Source: Symsagittifera roscoffensis (Eukaryota; Xenacoelomorpha; Acoela; Convolutidae). From it: a stretch of DNA of 64,000 bases. The position numbers and the translations under genes were made by a program. Shown one piece after another: positions 55,681 through 64,000 of this stretch. Location: assembly GCF_963678635.1 (NCBI RefSeq), contig NC_087071.1, positions 15,499,613-15,563,612 on the forward strand. Direction: 5' to 3'. Below the pieces are notes generated by a model. It did no database searches and had not been told where the DNA came from. It saw only the letters and a list, made by a program, of their open reading frames with translations. Positions within the stretch are counted from its first letter, which is position 1. Each line of letters opens with the position of its first letter.

Positions 55681-55983
55681 GACCTTAAAAAACAAAATAG
55701 TTTAGAATTAACCAAAAATAGATTAGAAAACAGACAAAACATTTTCAAAATGTTTCACGACAATAACTTAATTGAAATGTCTCTACGACTCAATATATCA
55801 GAGCCGCTATTCCGCACAATACGAAAACTACCCGGTATTGGAAAAAGACCCCGGACAAGAGACGACATACGACTACATAGAAACTTGCCATTTAGTTTCA
55901 TGGTCGTACGGCAAAAGCCAACACAAACTTTTATATTTAGAATCTTACTAGCAATGAAATTAGATTTTCATTTGCAAACATAA
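55681..55983 (+). pseudogene. Short conserved 5' ORF (copy C)
   Basis: Reads LTKNRLENRQNIFKMFHDNN, MSLRLNISEPLFRTIRKLPG and GKRPRTRDDIR. It is aligned without gaps to the copy A frame apart from two extra codons near the start. The TAG that ends the ORF in A is lost here and the frame runs on to 55983. Confidence 0.5.
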
Positions 55984-56303
55984 AATCCTTGAAGGAAATC
56001 TTCAATGATTATTTCAGGCGCTAGATAAAAGTATTATTGTACAATAACGATTGATAAAAAGATCTCAAATCGTTCACCCAATTCTGCAGTTAAATATAAA
56101 ACATATTTGAAAAAATGTATTTTGAAAATAAAAATAAAAATCAGTAGCATGATAATAAATTGTTAGTATATATAAATCATCCTGTTGTTCCAGCTTCATC
56201 ACCTAAACATAACAGCAATCATAAATCAACTAATATCATCGAAAACTAAAACCTTTTACCGAATAATTTTAAATTATTTTAAATTTAATTTTATTTAATC
56301 TTG

Positions 56304-56390
56304 AATCAGATCATCAAGGCTTTCCTTGGATTTAAATCAATTTTCTACCTAATAAATTTTAAATTCTGATTATTAAGGCTTATCCTTGGA
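56304..56390. repeat. 60-bp leader repeats (copy C)
   Basis: Two copies of an aaggct-t(a/t)tccttgga block ending at 56330 and 56390, exactly 60 bp apart, in reverse orientation to A and B. Confidence 0.75.
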
Positions 56391-56961
56391 TCAGAAAGAA
56401 CAATTTTGTTCTCCCCCGCCCACTTATCAAGTGTCTAACGACCTCAAACGTCGATTCACTACCCAACCTTTTCAAAAGACCCAGGACTAAAAGAAATTTT
56501 TTAATCACGCTAACCATTCAACTTAGGCTAAACAGTGAAGAACTTCGATTATTCATCCCTCACTTGAACCCTCTTCTTACCTGACCCAAAACAAATCTTA
56601 AACTTGGTAAGTTTAAATAGTATCTAATGAACTACTTGCGTTCTAATTATACCTGAACCTTGAGGATCGATTTACTATTCTCCAACCCTTGAACACAATC
56701 ACTACCCCTAAGTAAGATTAAGTAAGTTAACACCTTAACTTAGACTAGCCACGAGAAAATAAAAATCTTTCTCCGGAATCGATATACGTTTCTCTCCAAC
56801 CCTAAACAAAAAGACCCAGGTTAAGCTAACCAAAAAACGTAAGGACTAACAGTCTAGGAAAATTAAAATCACTAATAACTTCTTGCATCCCTCATCCTAA
56901 ACCTTATGTCATTGAAAAATTTAGGAATTAAACAAACAATCGTACCACACAATTGTGAATA

Positions 56962-57303
56962 GACAACCAAAATTACAATCTTGTAATAATTCCGCATACA
57001 CAAACAGTTGGATACATTCGCACAAAACGACAAACAATAAAAAGAAAATTTATAAGTAAACAAAGAGAGATAACACGAAAAAGATTTTCAAAAAATAGAA
57101 ATGCATTCTTCGAATCAGAAGTCAGTAGTCTCGACGCACTATACAAATTAAAAGAATCAGTAAATAAAAATTGCCCAATCCATGCTCAGTTATATTTTTC
57201 CGATTCAGTAACAACTCCAAATTCATCAAAAAGAGGAAAAAGAAGAATAAAAAAGATATATAAACACAAACCAGTACATTTTAAATTGGAATCAATCAAT
57301 TAG
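56962..57303 (+). pseudogene. Basic ORF upstream of Gag (copy C)
   Basis: The open frame reads PHTQTVGYIRTKRQTIKRKF and KRGKRRIKKIYKHKPVHF to a TAG at 57301. The ATG seen in A/B is not preserved. Conservation of frame and basic clusters supports a real gene. Confidence 0.5.
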
Positions 57304-57344
57304 ACATATTGATAATTATATATTAACAGTCATCAAACAAAAAA

Positions 57345-58914
57345 TTGAGCAACACTCAAAGTGACGAAAGTCCAGACGAAGAAACAGTTTTTCCCTTTGT
57401 TATAAATTCACTCTGTGATAAAGGACAAACATGATTTGTTTGAATCTGGAATCAGTCCATGCAAATCAGAATTCTCAAATATAAAAATCAAAAGACAAAT
57501 TATAGAACATTATTTGAAAGACATATATAGCCTAACACAACAATACGGAATCTGCACCATATAAATCAGTACAGCTAGAACACTTCATGGCAAATATGTT
57601 AACCAAACAGACGATATTGATTTAGATTTTTCAAAATTATTCACAGAATATATCAAAAGCATACAATATCAAAACTCACAGAGAGCAAACTCAATATTCA
57701 CCAACGAAGTTTTTGCAATAATATATAATTATATACCTATGTTAGAAAAAACAGAAGCTCAAAGTACATCACCAGTTCAAACATCAAAACATACAAAAAA
57801 AGGAACGAAATCGTCGCAATTTTAACATTTTTAAACGCAATCCGTGAAAAATTTACCAATAATGATGTCTCACAAAACACTAAACATGATTTACAAAAAA
57901 TAGTAGCATGGTTTTCATTTGATTATTTTACGCATAAGATCAATTTAATTGAACAAGCAAGATAAACCTTTAGACCCTAAAGTACAAATGACGACACTGT
58001 CATTGCAGAACAATCAGATTACGTTTGGGACCCTGAATGGTCTCATTCAGCATTTTTAAACTTTCCAGCAGATATCTCAAACCAAGCAATAAGTACAATA
58101 TCTTTTCACAAAGATTATGTAAAAATAACACCACTAACAATTGATGCAACACCTTTCAATTATAATACATTTTTAGCTGATACACGAAATAACAGCTTGA
58201 GTTCAACAGTTATATATGATGAAAATCTCAATGGAACTAGAAATCGTACACAACAAGATATTCAAACACCATCACACTTCATAAATGAAGAAATAGTTCA
58301 AACAACAGTAACAACTACACAACAAATTAACTCACCAATACGTCCAAACCTCACAACACCGAAAAATACAATACAACACTACCACAAGTAACCTTACAAT
58401 CGACCGTTAAGCCTTTGTTTGCACCAAAAAATTCACATATGGACTATCAGATATATAGACCAATGACAAAACCGTCAAAAACACGAAAAACGTTCAAAAG
58501 AAACACTTTTGCAGAACACAACTGTAATTATGTACATCAGTCCAAAGCAAATCAACCCCCCCAAAAAAATATGCAAAACTTAAACCACGTATGTTCTCAC
58601 TATTGGAATCTTTCAAATACATCGAGCAATTCAGTAAATTTCCAAGATAATCCACACCCTCCACAAGATCATAGTGAAAATTACCCATTTTTTCAACAAA
58701 ATAGGAATAAACAACAAACACCTTATTACAAAAATTACTTATCATCTGATGATGATGATTATCATCAACCAGACATTTTTGCACCATATACACAAGAATA
58801 TCGCACGCAAAGACCGCGACAATCTCAACAATCCCAGAATAAGAGGATTTACCCACAAAATCCAGCAGATATGCAGAGTCAACAACCATATACAAAACCC
58901 AATTAACGCACAAT
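57345..58914 (+). pseudogene. Gag N-terminal region (copy C)
   Basis: The start codon position is TTG (57345-57347) instead of ATG, followed by SNTQSDESPDEE. Several frame changes occur, then SDYVWDPEWSHSAFLNFP near 58010-58070, ORF 58197-58391 and ORF 58415-58906 (NSHMDYQIYRPM, DDYHQPDIFAPYTQEYRTQR). It shows Tyr (TAT) where A and B have an in-frame TAA. Confidence 0.55.
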
Positions 58915-59665
58915 CTTTTCATTCTATACAATCACAAAACCCAAGGACTATGCATTCTTACCAACCAGCTCAAATGCAAAATGAAACGCCGCTACCATAT
59001 TACCTACAACAACATGAAATAACAAAAATCAACTTACAAATTTCTCGCAAATACCAAACGCCACAGAGTCACTCGAAATGACAATGAATCCATATTTAAT
59101 GGGAGGATCGTCAATAACATCCAATAAACCATTAATGATATTCACAGGAACAGACCCTGAATACTCAGTAGAAGATTACCTAAACGCAGTCACAGAAAAT
59201 TTAATTTTAAGTATAGGACCCGAACCAATTAATACGGCACTCCATCAAAATTGGATACATAGACGCACAGCGTTAATACAAACAACACTAGATGGCGCAT
59301 CCCAAAAATGGTTTCCAGTACTACCTATAGACATAAAATCAGATTGGAAAAGATTCACACAAGAAAAATGTTTGATTCTGAAATAAAAAAACAACATCAA
59401 AGAGTTTTATGCAACGAAATTCGCAGATTACCAAAAGAAACAATTAAACAATTAGCAGTTCGAATCGAAACACTAGTTCGAAAAGCATATTCACTAATAC
59501 ACATGATTACAAAAACACAAAAACGACAGAAATTTTAATGATGACCTTAACACCTCAGTTAAGGAAAAAAACTATAAAAAGAGAGCATCTCATCCTTCCT
59601 CAATTTGAGAACCAGATTTAGTTTTTAGAAAATTAGTAGATAAACTAGAACAAGCAGAAATCACA
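58915..59665 (+). pseudogene. Gag capsid region (copy C)
   Basis: 59078-59386 reads MTMNPYLMGGSSITSNKPLM, FTGTDPEYSVEDYLNAVTEN and TTLDGASQKWFPVLPIDI. 59308-59538 continues in another frame with CNEIRRLPKETIKQLAVRIE. Frame changes near 59370, 59500 and 59560. Confidence 0.65.
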
Positions 59666-60709
59666 ATGAAACTTGAAGAAACAGAAAATCTAAAACTACA
59701 GTATGTTAATCGGATCGAAACAAATACTGCACACATAAATAACATACAAGGATCAGATACAGACCTGATTGAAAAAATCACTGAAAAATTAAACATCTAT
59801 GAAAAGAACCCAAACTTTAGAGGCAAACCATCTTTCAAGAAATGGTGTAATTATTGCCGACGATACGGACAAAGTATTGCCGAATGTAGACAAAAACAAC
59901 AAGACAATCAGAATAAACCTCAAAAGCACAAAGAACCAAATAAGTCATTCTATCAATATATGAAAAAAGATCAAAACCTACCAAACAAGAATAATAGCAG
60001 TAAAAATAGCTCTGGAAAACTACTTCCAGTCAACTCAAATTATTCAAGAAATCAATCACCCTATAACTCCAGTTATAGAGGTAGATCGCCCGAACAAAGA
60101 AATTCACGAAATTTCTCACAAAATAGATATAGTCGATCGAATAGCCAAAATAACCAAATTAGAAATAACTTTTCACGATCGAATTCAAACACAACAGAAT
60201 TTATTTCTGCATCCAGTTCCCATTCAAACCCAAGGAATAGACACTATTCCATCAATAGATCACGAAATTCATCATACAACAGAAATAGAAACTATTCAAA
60301 CAATAGGAATAGAAGTTATTCCAACAGTCGAAATCAGAACTATCAAAACAACAGATCAAGAAACAACTCATATAATAGATCAAATACTCAAAGATCAAAG
60401 GATAACTATTATAACAGATCACGAAATAAATCACAACACCGAAACTCGAGCTACAACAATAGATACAGAAACTATTCCCATTCTCCCAATAGGATTAATA
60501 ATCGTTACCCCGATTCTAAACATCGATACAGAAGTAACACAACAAAGCATCAAAGACACATCAATCAAATACAAACAAATGAAGAAACAACTTCAGACCC
60601 CCCAGGTATTGATGACACAGAAAATAATGAATTGCATTTAAACCACATTAATTGTGAATCAACAGATACTGAAAGTGATACAGATAATACCATCTCAATA
60701 ATGATATGA
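59666..60709 (+). CDS. Gag coiled-coil, nucleocapsid and Arg/Ser/Asn tail (copy C)
   Basis: The longest uninterrupted piece of Gag in the family, 347 aa. It has a start region MKLEETENLKLQYVNRIE (coiled coil), one zinc knuckle near residues 60-73 and a 200-residue Arg/Asn/Ser/Tyr-rich tail. The knuckle reads WCNYCRRYGQSIAECR: the His of CX2CX4HX4C is Gln, so zinc binding would be impaired. The stop TGA overlaps the first Met of the protease reading (ATGA at 60706-60709). Confidence 0.7.
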   Translation: MKLEETENLKLQYVNRIETNTAHINNIQGSDTDLIEKITEKLNIYEKNPNFRGKPSFKKWCNYCRRYGQSIAECRQKQQDNQNKPQKHKEPNKSFYQYMKKDQNLPNKNNSSKNSSGKLLPVNSNYSRNQSPYNSSYRGRSPEQRNSRNFSQNRYSRSNSQNNQIRNNFSRSNSNTTEFISASSSHSNPRNRHYSINRSRNSSYNRNRNYSNNRNRSYSNSRNQNYQNNRSRNNSYNRSNTQRSKDNYYNRSRNKSQHRNSSYNNRYRNYSHSPNRINNRYPDSKHRYRSNTTKHQRHINQIQTNEETTSDPPGIDDTENNELHLNHINCESTDTESDTDNTISIMI

Positions 60710-61437
60710 TAACAGTCGAAAATGACTATGAAGCTATCATATATGAACAATCCTTTATTTCACCCATCTACGAAAATCAAATGAAACTTCTTCATAATTA
60801 TTATACTAGACCCATCGATAATAATACACGAACTACACAAGAAGTAGACGGAATTAAAACTGTAATTAAACCTGATAAAAAAGACGAAGTACAATGCTCA
60901 AACACGAAACATATTTATCAAAACATACAAAAAGAACAACCAAGAGAATAAAATTGGACAATCACATTTCTCTTAGAGAGCCCAAGAAGTAAAGAATTTC
61001 AACCTCCAGATCTTGAAATTGATTTTTTAATCGACTCAGGAGCAGAATCAAATATCATTAACATTCCCACATGGAATGAAATCAAAACACTGCATCCGAA
61101 TTTCACACCTCTTAAAACAACTAGTAAATTAGCAACAGCACAAGGATCAACATTAGTAAACTATGGAAGTATCCAACTATTCCTTGTTCCCACAAGAACA
61201 ATGGAACAAAACAAGATTTTGATCAAGCCATTCAAACAAACATTTCATATTACTGATATTAAGCATAATATCATTGGCACACCGTTTATAACTAAATATA
61301 TACCCACAAAAAACATCTTAAATAGTGAAATCCATATCAAAGATAAATATATAAAAACGAAAAACACAGCCTTTAACATTCTTTCAAAGATTAAACAAAC
61401 AACCATAATTTTTCTCAAAATTTTACCCCATTTATAA
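60706..61437 (+). pseudogene. Retropepsin (copy C)
   Basis: Opens MITVENDYEAIIYEQS, with a TAA at 60949-60951. It then resumes with DFLIDSGAESNII (61021-61059) and HNIIGTPFITKY near 61265-61300, and is shifted near the end. The active-site D-S-G is intact but the frame is broken. Confidence 0.7.
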
Positions 61438-61540
61438 TCAAGAACGGTAACATCTGAAACCACTATCAGGAAACGTATATAACTTTTCAATAAAACAAGT
61501 TCATCAGTATGACAAAAATCAAAACAAACAACAACTTTTC

Positions 61541-62700
61541 ATGTCAGATTTCGAATTAAAATCCATTCAAAAATTTTTCAAAATTACAATCTCATCCATA
61601 AAATACTTGAAAAACACAAATTCCGATATTATTTCACTACACGTGTTTAATAATACACCATATCAAATAACATTTTCCTTAGTACTATTAGAATATTGTG
61701 AAACAAATGCTACAACTTCACCTACAAATGAAGTAGCATATCGAGTAAATAATATATTACAACTATTAGATATTTGTGAATCAACAATTCTTGACGAATA
61801 ATTATCCATAAATATTATAATAAGTAATGAAAACAGATTACTTCATAAAAACACCATATTTAAAACCAACATTTAATATAACAAAATATGCAAAAAAAAA
61901 CGACAAAAATTTTTAACAATGTTTAATTTTCAACATTCACAAATAACGCAAAATTAAATTGACAAATTAGCTAAACAACTGATAAAATATTCAACAGTAT
62001 ACGCAACAACAAAATTTAACGTTGGAAATTTTAGCTCATCACTACACCTTCAATCAAAAACCTGACGCAGTTTTCAAAAAACAAAGAGCAAGTAAAGTAC
62101 CGATTCACTTACACGATAAGGTAAATAGATAACTTGATATTTTAGAACAATACGAAATTATATCACCAGTAAATAAAGAAGAACAACCAAAAAGTAATAC
62201 GTTCATCAACCCTGTTATCATTCTAGCAAAAGGTGAATAACTCAAAATAGTTTTAGACACTAGATATCTCAATTCACTAATTGACGAATCAAAATGTAAT
62301 TGGCCCATTGAACGAATACAAGTTATCTTAACAAAGATAAATAGTAAGTACTTCACAACCGCAGACGTGAATTGTGCTTATAATCAAATGCCACTAGGTG
62401 AACAATCACGACGCTTAACACAATTTATTATTGGAAATCAACAAGACGAATTTAATTGATTATTCTATGGAATATCCACAGGACCAGCAGAATTTTCAGC
62501 TTTCATGAGTAAACTTTTTAGACCACTAAAACTCAAAGAAAAATGCAATCATATATTTAGTTGATGTTTTCATGCAATCACAAACTAAAAACGAAATGTT
62601 TACAGTTTTGGAACAATATCATAAAATACTTCAGAACGAAAATCCGAAAGCAGCCCCCGATAAGTCACATTTCTTCTTAACACGTTAAATTTTTAGGACA
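61541..62700 (+). pseudogene. Reverse transcriptase (copy C)
   Basis: Spacer LLEYCETNATTSPTNEV at 61680-61740, then multiple frame changes. Fingers PVIILAKG near 62210-62235; first catalytic block TTADVNCAYNQMPLG near 62356-62400; TGA at 62458-62460. The second catalytic block reads YLVDVFMQ (62554-62577), with Val (62560-62562) for the first Asp of YLDD. Inactive. Confidence 0.75.
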
Positions 62701-63420
62701 CAATATTGAACGAAACACTATCACTCCATTAAAATCACGCATTGATGCAATTCAAAAACTTCAACCACCTACAAATAAAAATAAAATACAAGAATTCCTT
62801 GGAATGTTCAATTTCTTAAGTAAATCTGTTTACAAAATGCAATTATACTTAAGACTTTTCTATAACATCCTCAGACAACAAAATAATTTTGTATGGACCA
62901 CTGAACATCAAACACGATTTGAAGAAATTAAAAAACTTTTTACAGAACAAATTTCAAACAAAATTCCAGATCCAAACCAACCACTCTATGCAATGTGCGA
63001 TGCTTCAAATTTTGGCATCGGCGCAGCATTATTACAATCACACAGTGGAACAAACAAAATGAATCTTATATGAGCAATTTTACGGTTATTCACACAAGCC
63101 GAGCTACGACTCTCTACTCTAATGAGAGAATGTACAGCTATAATATACACACTTACAGAAGACGAATTTCTGATACTTGGTTTTATTTACAGGTCATAAA
63201 CCAATTGTATTTCTTTTCACACAAATCCTAGTCATAGAGTTTATAGATTTCAGATAATATTAATGAAATTCCCAAACTTACATATAGTTTGGACAGCAGG
63301 TAAAAACCTTGCACTACGAGATACATTGAGTAGAAGTACGCCGCCAGAACTACTTACACGAAAAACTACAGTTGAAATACCAAAAAATATCAAATTCTAA
63401 CTCGCAAAAGATGAAACATC
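62700..63420 (+). pseudogene. RT connection and RNase H (copy C)
   Basis: 62804-63073 reads QEFLGMFNFLS-like text, NNFVWTTEHQTRFEEIKKLF and MCDASNFGIGAALLQSHSG. The last is the first catalytic motif of Gypsy RNase H (D-A-S). The later part is shifted and ends with a readable LREL-like segment near 63290-63350 (VWTAGKNLALRDTLSR in reading order). This domain is missing from copies A and B. Confidence 0.7.
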
Positions 63421-64000
63421 ACTCCGATTAGAATGCAAATACGCAGTAAAAACTGACATTGATCAATCACAAATAAATAGTCTACAACATTTCCCACTCT
63501 ACCTAGAATGCCAAAATAATCACAGTGAAGTTGATTTATTAGATACATCTACCTTTAAACCAATTCCATACTCACAATGGAAAAAAAATAATAATCAAAA
63601 AAAGAAAGTAAAACAACAACCGCATAAAAAAGACCTTTTTCCATTAATTGAAAAATAAAATTTGACTGATAAAATAAATTTATCAGGACCACAAACAAAT
63701 GATTCAAAATAGACAATAAATCAAGTTTTTAACCTCCATGACCCACTTGACACAATTCCCCTATCAAAACTAGAAAATGATAAAATTTTTGTCCCACCAA
63801 CAGAAAAAATTACACTTGAACTTTTAAAACAATACCAAAATTTTGACCCAGTAACTAGACAACTCAAATCATGGCACAAATATAAAACAAAACCAGCAAA
63901 AGCTGATACCACAATTTTTGGAATCAAAACACTCCTCCGATATTTTCGAAAATTTAATAACACAACAATCAATGAAAATACAGATCTTTTAGAATATCAA
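63421..64000 (+). pseudogene. RNase H-integrase connector and integrase N-terminal start (copy C, cut by window)
   Basis: A stop-interrupted connector is followed from 63721 to the window end by an open frame: NLHDPLDTIPLSKLENDKIF, ITLELLKQYQNFDPVTRQLK, then TTIFGIKTLLRYFRKFN. This is where Gypsy elements have the stretch that precedes the integrase HHCC zinc finger. The finger itself would lie beyond 64000. Confidence 0.55.

Larger units (their letters stand above)
55572..64000 (+). mobile_element. Copy C: inverted, older copy of the env-bearing retroelement
   Basis: Plus-strand order is short ORF, leader with 60-bp repeats, basic ORF, Gag, protease, RT, RNase H and integrase N-terminal region, cut by the window end. 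It is clearly diverged from A and B, with many stops and frameshifts. It retains Pol sequence that A and B lost and so gives the ancestral layout. Its 5' end lies inside a satellite unit. No LTR boundary was identified. Confidence 0.75.

Overview
The window looks like repeat-dense, AT-rich nuclear DNA of an invertebrate animal. There is no bacterial gene organisation and no recognisable host protein gene, rRNA or tRNA. Nearly everything that can be identified is transposable-element sequence: Ty3/Gypsy-like and BEL/Pao-like retrotransposons, one DNA-transposon transposase of the tnp2/DUF4218 type, and satellite-like repeats. The repertoire would suit a nematode such as a Trichinella-like worm, but that is a guess; nothing here fixes the taxon.

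Layout. (1) 1-10465, minus strand: three internally deleted, head-to-tail pieces (G1, G2, G3) of one Ty3/Gypsy family with Gag zinc knuckles, protease, reverse transcriptase (RT), RNase H and integrase. G1/G2 and G2/G3 meet at the same recombination junction, 3,140 bp apart. (2) 10466-10665: a 200-base assembly gap. (3) 10666-27323, minus strand: copy A of a second, very A-rich (sense strand) env-bearing retroelement of at least 16 kb. Read 5' to 3' (high to low coordinates) it has a short conserved ORF, a leader with 60-bp repeats, a basic ORF, a large Gag, protease, RT, integrase, an accessory ORF with a membrane anchor, an envelope-like glycoprotein with a chuvirus-type look, and a Pro/Ser/Asn-rich tail ORF with an unknown C-terminal domain. 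(4) 27324-30910, plus strand: degraded BEL/Pao Gag and Pol pieces with local tandem repeats. (5) 30911-33092: a segment carrying a truncated tnp2-like transposase. (6) 33093-45062: copy B, a direct repeat of 18941-30910 (11,970 bp, constant offset 14,152, at least 14 substitutions, no net indel). (7) 45063-55571: non-coding DNA with degenerate repeats, a 35-bp palindrome and a hairpin-containing satellite. (8) 55572-64000, plus strand: copy C, an older inverted relative of A/B that is cut by the window end but keeps the RNase H and integrase N-terminal region that A and B lack.

How the parts relate. A and B share one internal deletion (RNase H to integrase N-terminus), so neither encodes a complete Pol and the deletion predates the duplication. 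Copy C polarises some A/B differences: each of A and B carries changes of its own. The left edge of B is fused to the transposase segment, so the transposase ORF begins with 19 codons of retroelement sequence. Many reading-frame breaks lie at homopolymers or dinucleotide runs, so some could be sequencing errors, but the in-frame stops and catalytic substitutions argue that most copies are decayed.

Limits: all calls come from reading translations by eye. No LTR pair, primer binding site or target-site duplication was found for any element, so element boundaries are approximate.
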